Assembly (NCBI GenBank): GCA_963712165.1
Contig: CAVQGY010000002.1
Span: 310,001-374,000 of the forward strand
Length of the DNA: 64,000 nt
Source: B10-G9 sp963712165
Lineage (GTDB): Bacteria > Chloroflexota > Anaerolineae > Anaerolineales > UBA11858
Direction of reading: 5' to 3'
A program made the translations under genes and the position numbers. Shown here one piece after another: positions 1 to 8,631 of the stretch. How positions within the stretch are numbered: position 1 is the first letter of the stretch; the number at the start of each line of letters is the position of its first letter. Below the pieces are notes generated by a model. The model saw only the letters and a list, made by a program, of their open reading frames with translations. It searched no databases and had not been told where the DNA came from.

Positions 1-101
1 TTGGCAGCACCTCTCCGGACCAGGATTCGGAACTGGTGCCCTGCGGAAATCCAGCCGAACCGTTAATCTTCCAGGAGACAAGCGATGTATGTTATCCATA
101 A
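1..101 (+). CDS. 3' end of an unidentified gene cut by the left edge
   Basis: A frame read from base 3 stays open for 32 codons and stops with TAA at 99-101. The peptide is rich in Ser, Asp and Pro, has two Cys and contains PCGNPAEP. It is too short to assign. Its style resembles the Cys- and Pro-containing secreted lipoprotein that begins 35 bp downstream on the same strand, so it may be the tail of another exported protein in the same operon. It could also be a chance open frame, because the following gene's frame is open over this stretch as well. Confidence 0.35.
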   Translation, partial: GSTSPDQDSELVPCGNPAEPLIFQETSDVCYP

Positions 102-136
102 AACCCCAGCAGGCGTGCCCGTCAGGAGCAAATGAT

Positions 137-1141
137 ATGAAGAGAATATCCCTATTAACCATTTTAATGATCCTGCTGGTGTCTGCCTGCACTCCAGAGA
201 ATCCCTCCGATCCCACATCCCTGATAGCCTGGATTGATGCCCCATTGGATGAATCGACCATTCCCCTGGCTCCCTACAAGATCGTTGCTCATGGTTCTGA
301 TCCAGGACAGATCAGCCTGCTTGAAATTTCCCTAGACGGGGAAGTTCTGGAGACGATCCAGAATCCTGATCCACAGGAGTTATTATTCTCGGTTCAATTG
401 ACCTGGACACCACCCAGCCCGGGCAGATACACGATCCAGGCCAGGGGGCAGAACAGCAGCGGCGCCTGGAGCGACTTTGCCCTGGCCCGAGTAACTGTTG
501 AAGAAGAATTCCAACCCCTGGCAGCTCTGGAGCTGCTGCCAACAGAAACTCCCATAATTGAACTGATCAGTTGTGAGCCAAAAATCACCGCCCTAATGAA
601 CACAACCTGCCGACAGGGGCCAACCCCCTTTAACGAACCAGTTGTGTATCTATTGGAAGGCGAATCCGCACCAATCCTGGGGAGCAACCAGGATCTGAGC
701 TGGTGGGCAGTGCTGCCGGAATCTCAGCCAGATCCCTGCTGGGTTTCAGGAGGGACTGTCGAAGCGACCTGTATCCCGGAGCAGTCTGAGATCTTGGATT
801 CCCCACCCTATATCACCCGCGTCTTCCCATCCCATAATGTATTCTATTGGGGGGATAGTTCGCCGCGGTCCGTGACCATTCAGGCACAATGCGGAGGTGA
901 GATTCCCCTTACAGGCGTAAGGCTGTTCTACCACCTGGCGGGAAATTCCGCCTGGTATAACGCCTCTATGGTATCCAGCTCGGGAGGAACCTGGCAGGCG
1001 CAGATCGATGCTCACACTTTTGCTGACTACAAGTCGATAAACTCAGCCGTTGTTGAGTATTACCTGCAAGCGACCAATCAAGCAGGACTGGTCACCAAAA
1101 GCCCACTATTCACCAATCTGGTTTTGAAAAAAGTCCCCTGA
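137..1141 (+). CDS. Secreted lipoprotein with Ig-like domains
   Basis: Predicted 334-residue exported lipoprotein. The N-terminus has Lys/Arg at residues 2-3, a hydrophobic stretch and a lipobox LVSAC with the lipidated Cys at residue 18. The start at 137 is preferred over the upstream in-frame ATG at 89 because AGGAG lies 8 nt before it and the lipoprotein signal begins there. Residues about 30-125 resemble a bacterial Ig-like beta-sandwich (WIDAPLDEST, then YTIQARGQNSSGAWS). The middle has several Cys (CEPK, TTCRQG, DPCW, EATCIP), and the C-terminal third looks like a second beta-sandwich. No catalytic motif is visible. A surface-binding or structural role is inferred. It precedes an aminopeptidase gene by 24 bp and may share its transcript. 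Confidence 0.8.
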   Translation: MKRISLLTILMILLVSACTPENPSDPTSLIAWIDAPLDESTIPLAPYKIVAHGSDPGQISLLEISLDGEVLETIQNPDPQELLFSVQLTWTPPSPGRYTIQARGQNSSGAWSDFALARVTVEEEFQPLAALELLPTETPIIELISCEPKITALMNTTCRQGPTPFNEPVVYLLEGESAPILGSNQDLSWWAVLPESQPDPCWVSGGTVEATCIPEQSEILDSPPYITRVFPSHNVFYWGDSSPRSVTIQAQCGGEIPLTGVRLFYHLAGNSAWYNASMVSSSGGTWQAQIDAHTFADYKSINSAVVEYYLQATNQAGLVTKSPLFTNLVLKKVP

Positions 1142-1165
1142 TCTAAATTTTCGAGGAGCAAATCA

Positions 1166-2440
1166 ATGAATGGGTTATTCAATAACTATCTTGAGGATTA
1201 CGCAGAGCTGATCTTAATAGCCGGCCTCAATTACGAGTCTGGTCATCGACTCCAGATCGGGCTGATACCAGGCAGATCACCCCGCTTCTATACCCCCCTC
1301 GAAGCCGCGCCTCTTGTGCGCCTGCTGGCGAAAAAGGCTTACCAGATGGGAGCTCCTTTTGTAGAAGTTTTCTGGGGGGATCCCGAGCTGGACCTGATCC
1401 GCTATCAGAATGCACCTGAGGAATCCCTGGAGGAGATCCCGACCTGGTCTGTCGATGAGTACTACAAATCCACAGACAGGAAAGACGCCGGGGTCTTTAT
1501 CGGGGGGTCAAATCCCTACCAGTTCAAAGATGTGGACAGTGCCTTGCTTTCTAAAATGCAGAAAGTTCGCTCTGAGTCCTTCCGTGAAGTCAACGAATAT
1601 ATGAATCTCAATCCAAGTCCTTGGATCATCGTCCTTTATCCCACACAAGCCTGGGCGCAGGCTGTTTTTCCGGACCTCGGACCGGATGCCGCAGTGGACA
1701 AGTTATCAGAATATCTGGTCAAATTCTACAGACTGGACAAAGAAGATCCTGTGGCCTACTGGAAGGGACATTTTGAGGATCTGAAAAAGCGAGCGGACAA
1801 ACTGACCAGCCCAGGATTTGATCTGATCCATCTGTATGGCCCAGGCACAGATCTAAAAGTGGGACTTCCTCAAGGACATCGCTGGAAAACTGCTGTCATC
1901 GCTGACCGGGATGGCCGCGAAAATGCTGTAAATGTGCCGTCGGAAGAGGTGTTTACAGTTCCCGACAGGCTAAATGTCAATGGTTATGTATCCTCAACCA
2001 AGCCTTTCACGATGGGTGATGGTTTTGTGGATGGCCTCTATCTGGAATTCGAAGGGGGCAAGGTCACCAAAACACAAGCCAAAACAGGAGAGGAGTTCGT
2101 AAAGAAAACCCTCGAGATAGATGAAGGTTCCTCTCGATTGGGAGAACTTGCCCTGGTCCCAAATAGTTCGCCAATTTCTCGGGCTGGAGTGATCTTCCAT
2201 AATACATTGTTAGACGAAAACGCCTCGATCCATGTTGCCATCGGTCGGGGAATTCGCAGCTGCCTGGAGGGGGGAGACGAGATGACCACTGAAGAATTTC
2301 TCAAATCAGGCGGCAATCACAGCACAGTCCACTACGATTTTATGCTCGGCTCCGACAAGATAGATGTGGATGGGATTGATGCGGCTGGAGAAATTCATCC
2401 CATAATGCGCAATGGTGAATGGGTCGAATCAGTGGATTAG
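1166..2440 (+). CDS. M29-family metallo-aminopeptidase
   Basis: A 424-residue protein of the thermophilic aminopeptidase T/AmpS family (peptidase M29). These are cytoplasmic, usually dimeric enzymes that release N-terminal residues using a two-metal centre. Family hallmarks are visible: NVPSEEVFTVPD around residue 255 with a metal-binding Glu, GELALVPNSSPIS near 325, NTLLDENASIHVAIG near 350, then HSTVHYDFMLGS, which supplies the His and Asp ligands near 390. The length fits the family (about 410). The start at 1166 has GAGGAG just upstream. The substrate cannot be read from sequence. It follows the lipoprotein gene closely and precedes a VOC gene on the same strand. Confidence 0.9.
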   Translation: MNGLFNNYLEDYAELILIAGLNYESGHRLQIGLIPGRSPRFYTPLEAAPLVRLLAKKAYQMGAPFVEVFWGDPELDLIRYQNAPEESLEEIPTWSVDEYYKSTDRKDAGVFIGGSNPYQFKDVDSALLSKMQKVRSESFREVNEYMNLNPSPWIIVLYPTQAWAQAVFPDLGPDAAVDKLSEYLVKFYRLDKEDPVAYWKGHFEDLKKRADKLTSPGFDLIHLYGPGTDLKVGLPQGHRWKTAVIADRDGRENAVNVPSEEVFTVPDRLNVNGYVSSTKPFTMGDGFVDGLYLEFEGGKVTKTQAKTGEEFVKKTLEIDEGSSRLGELALVPNSSPISRAGVIFHNTLLDENASIHVAIGRGIRSCLEGGDEMTTEEFLKSGGNHSTVHYDFMLGSDKIDVDGIDAAGEIHPIMRNGEWVESVD

Positions 2441-2526
2441 TTATCCATTCTGGATCAAACCGGGAATGAGGGTCAGATTGAATAGACCACAGACCGGGAC
2501 TGGGTGCTGATTGAATTGGAGTACTC

Positions 2527-2850
2527 ATGAAATTAATAATGAGCCCCAATGTGGCCATCAGGACGAAAAGATACCAGGAAGCACTTGCATTTTATGCCAG
2601 TGTCTTCGGATTTGAGAACAGATCGGATGATCCAGATCTGGGAGATTTTGATGCTGCTCCTCTGAGGTTGTTCGTGATCAAGGATAGGGAGTTGGAAGGC
2701 CTGGTCCATGAGCTACTAGTTGATGATCTTGAAACCGCTCGCGAGAAGTTGGTGAAAGCGGGCTGTGAGGTGCTCCGCTGGGACGGGAAGGGAAAGGATT
2801 GCTACATTCGCGATCCGTTCGGAGTGATCTATAACCTTTGGGAAGAATAA
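2527..2850 (+). CDS. VOC (glyoxalase/bleomycin-resistance) family protein
   Basis: A 107-residue protein with the vicinal-oxygen-chelate layout. A beta-alpha opening (SPNVAIRTKRYQEALAFYASVFGF) is followed by strands ending in CYIRDPFGVIYNLWEE, the C-terminal D-P-F/D-G-x-x-x-x-L signature common to glyoxalase-like proteins. The length matches a single VOC domain. These proteins bind a metal and act on small molecules, but the reaction cannot be inferred here. It lies 86 bp after the aminopeptidase and is followed by a strong terminator. The start at 2527 is the first Met and precedes the conserved first strand, though GGAG upstream is slightly distant. Confidence 0.75.
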   Translation: MKLIMSPNVAIRTKRYQEALAFYASVFGFENRSDDPDLGDFDAAPLRLFVIKDRELEGLVHELLVDDLETAREKLVKAGCEVLRWDGKGKDCYIRDPFGVIYNLWEE

Positions 2851-2872
2851 CGCCCACAATGAATATATATAG

Positions 2873-2909
2873 AACCTGATCTGGCCTACGACCAGATCAG
2901 GTTTTTTTT
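2873..2909 (+). terminator. Rho-independent terminator after the VOC gene
   Basis: The inverted repeat AACCTGATCTGG / CCAGATCAGGTT has a 7-nt loop and is followed by a run of T. It ends transcription from the plus strand. It also overlaps the last codons of the convergent beta-glucosidase gene. Confidence 0.85.
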
Positions 2910-5321
2910 ACGGATTATCATCCACAATCCACTCAGAAATCTTCCGTTGATCATCTCCACCAGCCCTTCCATCATTCCAGGATTGAACCGGTCACCCCCC
3001 ATAATCATCAAAGTCCGCAGCGGTATGGTTTTGACCATTGACCGAATCATTAAGGCTGTGGGACTGTCTGGGTCCTCCTGGATCAGATTCTCAACACTCC
3101 TTTCCACCATTTTCAGGAGCAGTTTTCCGATCAATGTGCCCCTTAAATCCGCCAGGGGAGTATTGATCGTATAAGATCCCTTTACATCAGGCAGATTGGG
3201 AAGCAGATCCCGCCCTAATAATTCTCTAAAAACATCACCTGGAACCTGTGCGTCCGGAGGAAATTTATGATAATAAGGAAGCATGTCCCTGTCCGGGACA
3301 GCCACATTACGCTGGCTGGAGTGAACTTTCACTTCTCCTTCAAGTCGGATATCCCGCGATGAAGCTCCAACCAGTATCCGGTAGGCACCAGTCTCCACAT
3401 GCCAGTCGCTTAATCCGGTATTGAAATAAGCAAACGCCCTGCGGTCCAGCACTACGCAGATCTCTTTTTCCTCACCAGGGACAAGTTCAACCTTTTCGAA
3501 ACCTTTTAACTCCTTGTCCGGTCGGAAGGCGATGTGATCCATTGGCTGGACATAAACCTGGACAATCTCTTTTCCAGCTAGATTCCCAATATTTTTGACC
3601 TGGAACCTTATCGTATAGGATTCCAGGTCTTCGACCTGATCTTTACTTATCCGCAGGTTGTTATACTCGAAATCTGTGTAGCTGAGCCCGTGGCCGAAGG
3701 GGAAAAGGACTTCCTTCACCACGCTGTCATAGAATCGATAACCAACATATATGCTTTCGCGATATTCTACGATTTTTGGACCTCCAGGGAAATTTGGATA
3801 GGAGGGGTTATCATCCAATCTGATTGGAAAGGTCTCTGCCAATTTTCCACTGGGGTTGATGTCCCCATAGAGGATATCGGCAATCGCCCCAGCACCAGCC
3901 TGGCCGCTTAAATAACCCTCCAGGACTGCTTCTACATTCTCGATCCAGGGCATCTCCACCGGAGCACCATTGCTGAGCACAACCACCACTCGGTCATGGG
4001 CCTCACTTAGAGACTGGATCAATAAGTTATGGGATTCAGGCATCCCCATATGCTCTCGGTCCAGGCCTTCTGTCTCATAGTTATCAGGCAGGCCGGCGCA
4101 GATCACAACCACATCCGCCTTACGAGCGGCCTCGACAGCTTCATCGATCAATTTCTGATCAACCACTACCCCCCGAGTTGAATAACCGGGAGCATAACAA
4201 ATCAGATCCTCTCCGGCAATAGCAATCACCTCATCATGGATCGTATCCAGCCGGGTTGGGTTCACCAGAGAGCTGCCTGCTCCCTGGAATCGGGGATGCG
4301 CCGCCATCTCACCAATTAGGGCGACTTTTGTCCCCTTCGCCAACGGAAGGGTTTTATTCAGATTCTTTAACAGAACGGCGCTTTCTCCTGCGACTTTTCT
4401 GGCCAGGATGTGATGAGCTTCCTGGTCGTACTGGAAATCCTCAGACAAAGTCTGGTCAGCTTTGAAAATAAGGTCCAAAATCCTCTCCACGGCCCGATCG
4501 AGGACGGCTTCTTCCAGATCCCCGGATTCGATTGCCGCAATGATCTTGGCGTCATTCCTGATATTGACCCCGGGCATTTCCAACTCCAGTCCCGCCTTCA
4601 GTCCTTCAACTGGATCATTGATCGCGCCCCAATCGGTCACAACCAGACCCTTATGTTCCCATTCACCCTTAAGGATCCTCATCAGCAACTGGGGGTGTTC
4701 ACAGGCATAGGTACCGTTCACCAGGTTATAGGCGCCCATAACCGTCCAGGGTTGGGCTTCCTTCACTGCAATCTCGTAACCGGGCAGATAGATCTCCCGC
4801 AAAGCCCGTTCATCCACGATTGCGTCGATCGTCATCCGCCGGTATTCCTGGTTGTTCACTGCGTAATGTTTTAATGAGGTTCCAATTCCCTGGCTTTGCA
4901 CTCCCTGGATATGGGCCTTTGCCATCTCGCCTGTCAGGTAGGGGTCCTCAGAGAAATATTCAAAATTCCTTCCACAAAGCGGAGAACGTTTGATATTCGC
5001 CCCCGGGCCAAGTATCACGCCGACCTTCTCCTGGCGGCATTCCTCCCCAAGCGCTACTCCCACTTGATAAATAAGCTCTCTATTCCAGGTTGCGGCCAAA
5101 GACGAGGCAGTTGGAAAACAGGTTGCTGGTGTAGTATTCGAGAGGCCGACAGTAGTCGGATCTCCTTCCTGCTTGCGCAGCCCATGAGGGCCATCAGTGA
5201 TCATGATGGAAGGGATACCAAGTCGGTCAACTCCCTTAAGATACCAATAATTTAAGCCGGAACACATTCCAGCCTTCTCCTCCAGGGTCATTTGAGAGAT
5301 TAATTCTTGGATCCTATTCAT
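2886..5321 (-). CDS. Glycoside hydrolase family 3 beta-glucosidase
   Basis: An 811-residue GH3 enzyme with no signal peptide, so probably cytoplasmic, hydrolysing beta-linked glucosides or related sugars from the non-reducing end. The N-terminal TIM-barrel domain carries ITDGPHGLR near residue 42, KHYAVNNQE at 151 and the nucleophile Asp230 in LVVTDW. The second domain has ETEGLDREH near 416, where the Glu before Gly is the likely acid/base. A fibronectin-III-like domain follows at about 570-660, then about 150 extra residues of no recognised family. The start ATG overlaps the stop of the metal-transporter permease gene by 8 nt, so the gene looks translationally coupled to a metal-uptake operon, which is unusual for a glycosidase. 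Confidence 0.93.
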   Translation of the reverse strand: MNRIQELISQMTLEEKAGMCSGLNYWYLKGVDRLGIPSIMITDGPHGLRKQEGDPTTVGLSNTTPATCFPTASSLAATWNRELIYQVGVALGEECRQEKVGVILGPGANIKRSPLCGRNFEYFSEDPYLTGEMAKAHIQGVQSQGIGTSLKHYAVNNQEYRRMTIDAIVDERALREIYLPGYEIAVKEAQPWTVMGAYNLVNGTYACEHPQLLMRILKGEWEHKGLVVTDWGAINDPVEGLKAGLELEMPGVNIRNDAKIIAAIESGDLEEAVLDRAVERILDLIFKADQTLSEDFQYDQEAHHILARKVAGESAVLLKNLNKTLPLAKGTKVALIGEMAAHPRFQGAGSSLVNPTRLDTIHDEVIAIAGEDLICYAPGYSTRGVVVDQKLIDEAVEAARKADVVVICAGLPDNYETEGLDREHMGMPESHNLLIQSLSEAHDRVVVVLSNGAPVEMPWIENVEAVLEGYLSGQAGAGAIADILYGDINPSGKLAETFPIRLDDNPSYPNFPGGPKIVEYRESIYVGYRFYDSVVKEVLFPFGHGLSYTDFEYNNLRISKDQVEDLESYTIRFQVKNIGNLAGKEIVQVYVQPMDHIAFRPDKELKGFEKVELVPGEEKEICVVLDRRAFAYFNTGLSDWHVETGAYRILVGASSRDIRLEGEVKVHSSQRNVAVPDRDMLPYYHKFPPDAQVPGDVFRELLGRDLLPNLPDVKGSYTINTPLADLRGTLIGKLLLKMVERSVENLIQEDPDSPTALMIRSMVKTIPLRTLMIMGGDRFNPGMMEGLVEMINGRFLSGLWMIIRKKNLIWS

Positions 5322-6171
5322 GCGCGTTTACCTTTTGTTTTTTTCGGATTACTGAATAGGTCCAGGCCAGGACGAAAAACGCAGTGGCTACCAGGACAAT
5401 CGCAGGACCCGAAGCTACGTTTACGTAATAAGAAAGGTAGAGTCCAATTACTCCTGACGCGGAGGCAATCGTCGCGGCCAGGATCATCATCACCGGCAGA
5501 CGTTTGGTCAGTAAATACGCGGCCGCAGCTGGTGAAACCAGCATAGCAACCATCAACGCTACCCCAACTGTCTGAAATGAAACCGCAATGGTTAATGCGA
5601 TTAGCACCAGCTGCAGGTACTCGAAAACCCTTATGGGAATCCGCAGGGTCGCCGCCAGAGTGGGATCGAAGGTCAGGACCAGGAATTCCTTATAAAAAGC
5701 AAACACCAGGACCAGGATCAGGGCGCTGAAGACAGCGATCATGATCAACTGATTCCCGGAGACTCCTAACACATCTCCAAACAGGAAGTGGGTCAGGTCC
5801 ACCGTGTAGCTTTTGACTGTGGATATGATGGCAATGCCCAAGGCGAACATTCCCGCAAAAATAATCCCTATGGCTGTGTCCTCTTTGATCCTGGCACCTT
5901 TACTGACCGCACCAATAGCTAACGAGACCAGTACTGCGGTGCCTGTTCCCCACCAAAATAGCGGCTCCCGGGCACCATCCGTGATCAGGTAGCCAACCGC
6001 AACACCGGGTAAGATCGAGTGAGCCAGGGCATCACCAAAAAAAGCCATGCCGCGCACCACTACATAGACACCAACCACAGCACAGACAATGCCAGTCAGA
6101 ACGGCAGCGGTTAATCCCCGGACCATAAAGGAATAATTGAGAGGGGTTAAAAGCAGATCAAATAGGTTCAT
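5314..6171 (-). CDS. Metal ABC transporter permease (ZnuB/MntB/TroC type)
   Basis: A 285-residue, very hydrophobic protein with about eight predicted membrane segments. It belongs to the ABC-3 family of permeases that import zinc, manganese or iron. The GDALAHSILPGVAVGYL segment near residue 45 is the family signature. The start MNLFDLL at 6171 is chosen because GGAG lies 6 nt upstream; a longer in-frame start at 6246 would lie deep inside the ATPase gene and has no ribosome site. It overlaps the end of the ATPase gene by 14 nt and the start of the beta-glucosidase gene by 8 nt. It should form the membrane channel with the ATPase and the metal-binding lipoprotein encoded just upstream. Confidence 0.92.
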   Translation of the reverse strand: MNLFDLLLTPLNYSFMVRGLTAAVLTGIVCAVVGVYVVVRGMAFFGDALAHSILPGVAVGYLITDGAREPLFWWGTGTAVLVSLAIGAVSKGARIKEDTAIGIIFAGMFALGIAIISTVKSYTVDLTHFLFGDVLGVSGNQLIMIAVFSALILVLVFAFYKEFLVLTFDPTLAATLRIPIRVFEYLQLVLIALTIAVSFQTVGVALMVAMLVSPAAAAYLLTKRLPVMMILAATIASASGVIGLYLSYYVNVASGPAIVLVATAFFVLAWTYSVIRKKQKVNAHE

Positions 6172-7009
6172 GATGTTCTCCATCACAGCATTCGTCACCA
6201 ACTGCCAGTGTGTCAAAATCGCCTTCGATAAAGTGCAAATGGCCATGATAAGCCTGCTTCAGCAGGTCCCGGGTAAAGACTTCCTCTGGCGGACCGAATC
6301 CAAGCAGCTCCTTGTTTAGAAGCATCACCTGGTCAAATTGTTCAGCCGCCAGCCGCAAATCGTGCATGGAGATCAGCACTGCGACATCCTGGCTTTTAAG
6401 GGTGTTGAGGATTTCGAGGATCTTCTCCTGAGCTGGCACATCCAAGCCATTAAGGGGTTCATCCAGCAACATCAATTCCGCTTCCTGGGCCAGGGCGCGG
6501 GCAATGAACATGCGCTGCTGCTGCCCTCCAGAAAGCTCGCTGATCTGCCGTTTTGCATAAGGGCCCATATTCACAATATCCAAGGAACGGCTGACCTCAT
6601 GCCAATCCTCCTTCTGTGGCCAAAGGAAAGGTCCCATCTTATTGATCCTGCCCATCATGACTACATCAGCAACCGTAGCCGGGAAAGTCCAATCTACCTG
6701 GCTGCGCTGGGGCACATATGCTATGCAGGAATGTCCGCCCGGGTCATGACCAGAGACCCGGACTAAACCCTGATCCGGGTTTTGGATGCCCGCGATTACC
6801 TTAAACAGGGTGGTCTTTCCCGCTCCGTTAGGTCCCACAACAGCCACAGCATCGCCGGGAGATAGTTCGAAGGTGATCTGATCAAGCACCCTGCCTGTCT
6901 CATAACGAACAATGACATCCGCCAACTCCAGGAGAGGGGCATCAGGTTTGTGGGGTGCATAGCGACGTGAAAAGGATTGATTTCGGAAGGTGTTGATTAG
7001 TTTTTTCAT
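6158..7009 (-). CDS. Metal ABC transporter ATP-binding protein
   Basis: A 283-residue ATPase of the ZnuC/MntB class powering metal uptake on the cytoplasmic face. Visible motifs are Walker A GPNGAGKTT near residue 57, Q-loop AYVPQRSQVDW, signature LSGGQQQR near 157, Walker B LMLLDEP and the H-loop SMHD. A longer than usual N-terminal tail of about 20 residues precedes the first strand. The C-terminus ends in a Cys/His/acid-rich tail (DECCDGEHHEPI) that might sense or bind metal, though this is only a suggestion. The start follows the lipoprotein gene's stop by 9 nt, with GAGGG as ribosome site. Confidence 0.93.
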   Translation of the reverse strand: MKKLINTFRNQSFSRRYAPHKPDAPLLELADVIVRYETGRVLDQITFELSPGDAVAVVGPNGAGKTTLFKVIAGIQNPDQGLVRVSGHDPGGHSCIAYVPQRSQVDWTFPATVADVVMMGRINKMGPFLWPQKEDWHEVSRSLDIVNMGPYAKRQISELSGGQQQRMFIARALAQEAELMLLDEPLNGLDVPAQEKILEILNTLKSQDVAVLISMHDLRLAAEQFDQVMLLNKELLGFGPPEEVFTRDLLKQAYHGHLHFIEGDFDTLAVGDECCDGEHHEPI

Positions 7010-7018
7010 CCGTTTCCC

Positions 7019-7978
7019 TCAGTCAAGGCCGCTGACGATAGCATTGACATCATAGCGCATAAAATCAAGGTAGTTGCCAGCCGGTTCTCCATCAGTTAAT
7101 GACCCAAAATAGATCTGGATCAGATCAACTCCAGTTTCCTCAGATACACGCTGGGATAAAGTGGGGTCAAAATCAATCCCAACAAAGATCGCCTTTACTT
7201 GATTGTCCCTAATTGTGTCAATCAGCCCTGCCAACTCCTGTCCAGAAGTTTCCACTTCTGTGGTCAGGGCGGGGATAACTGCTCCGATCTGAGTGAACCC
7301 ATATTCCTCTGCAAAATAACGCAGGGATATATGATCGGTAACTAATTTGCGATTAGACTCAGGGATCCGATTGACTTCCTCCCGGATCCATTTATCCAGG
7401 GCGATCAGCTCTTCCTGATAGGCCACCCCGTTGGCTAAGTAGTCTGATGCGTGCTCAGGATCCAGATCCGAGAGAGCCCGGATGATGTTTTCAGACCAAA
7501 CGATCAAGTTGTTGGGGTTGAACCAGACATGGGGGTCTATGCCGTTCTCATGGCTATGGCCCTCCTCATCCTCCTGGTCCGCCAGACCAGAATCAACCGG
7601 ACCAGGCAATTCTTGTAGTTGGATGCCATCGGAAACCACCACCAGTTCGGCTTCTGTGCTCGAGCCATCCAAAAGGATAGGTAAAAAACCTTCCAGATCC
7701 AAGCCATTGATAAAGATGATATTTGCCTGGGAGATTTGCACCATATCCTGGGGAGCGGGCTGGTAGGAATGAGGATTCTGGCCTGGTGCCAGCAGTACTG
7801 TGACCTGGTTATTCTCCCCGGCTATCTGCCGCACAACATCCCCAATAAAAGTTGTGGTTGCCACAATTTTCAGCCTTGAGTTCCCATCTCCTGCCTGGCG
7901 CTCTTCAACCGGTCTACAGGCCACAAGAACGATCATGATTATCAGGGCGATTCCGTAAAGCTTTAGTTTATTATGCAT
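7019..7978 (-). CDS. Metal-binding lipoprotein of an ABC importer (ZnuA/TroA family)
   Basis: A 319-residue extracytoplasmic substrate-binding protein. A signal with lipobox IVLVAC (Cys near residue 21) anchors it to the membrane. The cluster A-I fold is indicated by IVATTTFIGDVVRQIAGE, LLAPGQNPHSYQP (first metal-binding His) and GIDPHVWFNPNN (second His). Between them lies an acidic, His-containing loop (DQEDEEGHSHENG), a feature common in zinc-binding members. Later conserved residues are DHISLRYFAEEYGF and FVGIDFDPTLSQRV. An alternative TTG start lies 15 nt upstream at 7993; the ATG at 7978 is preferred because the lipoprotein signal begins there. The metal could be zinc, manganese or iron. 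Confidence 0.9.
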   Translation of the reverse strand: MHNKLKLYGIALIIMIVLVACRPVEERQAGDGNSRLKIVATTTFIGDVVRQIAGENNQVTVLLAPGQNPHSYQPAPQDMVQISQANIIFINGLDLEGFLPILLDGSSTEAELVVVSDGIQLQELPGPVDSGLADQEDEEGHSHENGIDPHVWFNPNNLIVWSENIIRALSDLDPEHASDYLANGVAYQEELIALDKWIREEVNRIPESNRKLVTDHISLRYFAEEYGFTQIGAVIPALTTEVETSGQELAGLIDTIRDNQVKAIFVGIDFDPTLSQRVSEETGVDLIQIYFGSLTDGEPAGNYLDFMRYDVNAIVSGLD

Positions 7979-7999
7979 ATGGTTTTCACTCAATTGTGC

Positions 8000-8440
8000 T
8001 TAAGAACAGGTCTGGCAGATACCAAACAGCTGCAGCCAATGCTCCTCCACCAGGTAGCCGGTCTCTCCTTCTATCCTACTGATGTATGCTGATATCCCTT
8101 CATTACCCTCTACAACACGCATATTCCCGCAGCTGGTGCAAATCAGCAGATGTTTATGACCCTCAATGACGGGATAAATGGCATGGCAACCGCCCGGTTG
8201 ATGGATCTGTTGGATCAGTCCCAGATCATCCAACGTTTCCAGGGTGCGGTATACACTGGCTATGCCAGGGGGGGAATCCAACTTAAGTGTAAGTTGGTAT
8301 ATATCCTGCGGCGTGAGGGGAATTTCGCTGTTTGCAAGGATGCTCATGACCTGCAGGCGCGGTTGAGTGACTCGATATCCTTTTTGATGGAGAGTGGATT
8401 TCCAATTCTCCAAGCATTGTTCCGGTGTTGAAAATGTCAT
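8000..8440 (-). CDS. Fur-family metal-responsive transcriptional regulator
   Basis: A 146-residue regulator with an N-terminal winged helix (GYRVTQPRLQVMSIL, then GIASVYRTLETLDDLGLI as recognition helix) and a C-terminal dimerisation/metal domain. Ligand motifs are HLLICTSCG and GICQTC, two CxxC pairs forming the structural zinc site, with EGHKH and EEHW giving further His. Family members are Fur, Zur, Mur and PerR. Linkage to a TroA/ZnuA-type importer suggests Zur or Mur, while the operator upstream resembles a Fur box. It is the first gene of the operon, so it probably represses itself together with the transporter. The ribosome site AAGGA lies upstream of the ATG. Confidence 0.92.
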   Translation of the reverse strand: MTFSTPEQCLENWKSTLHQKGYRVTQPRLQVMSILANSEIPLTPQDIYQLTLKLDSPPGIASVYRTLETLDDLGLIQQIHQPGGCHAIYPVIEGHKHLLICTSCGNMRVVEGNEGISAYISRIEGETGYLVEEHWLQLFGICQTCS

Positions 8441-8455
8441 GGCACGCGTCCTTAC

Positions 8456-8503
8456 TGATAATAATTATCATTATCAGTATACCAGAATACAAAAAGGTGT
8501 CAA
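8456..8503 (-). promoter_or_regulatory. Promoter with overlapping Fur-type operator for the metal operon
   Basis: On the minus strand TTGACA (8503-8498) and TATACT (8481-8476) are separated by 16 nt, a near-consensus sigma-70 promoter. Directly after the -10 lies a palindrome at 8456-8476. Read on the minus strand it contains GATAATGATAATTATTATC, one base from the classic enterobacterial Fur box; read on the plus strand it holds a perfect 7-1-7 element TGATAAT-A-ATTATCA as in Bacillus. A repressor here would block the transcription start. The start codon of the regulator gene is only about 16 nt from the palindrome. Confidence 0.88.
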
Positions 8504-8580
8504 TCACAAGGGACAAAAGAAGTTTTGCCTGTATCCATACGCAGGGATCAGATCCTTTAATAGGACCTGGTCCGTGGTAT

Positions 8581-8613
8581 TAAAGCAAAACCGGGCTGCA
8601 AATAGCAGCCCGG
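8581..8613 (-). terminator. Rho-independent terminator after the LysM gene
   Basis: CCGGGCTGC / GCAGCCCGG with a 5-nt loop, followed on the minus strand by TTTTGCTTTA. It lies 18 nt beyond the stop codon of the LysM gene. Confidence 0.8.
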
Positions 8614-8631
8614 TAATAGGTTCAGTTCTAT

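Noticed and set aside
4410..4874. A 154-codon plus-strand frame inside the GH3 gene
   Set aside because: It is antisense to a strongly conserved region of the beta-glucosidase and has no recognisable protein features.
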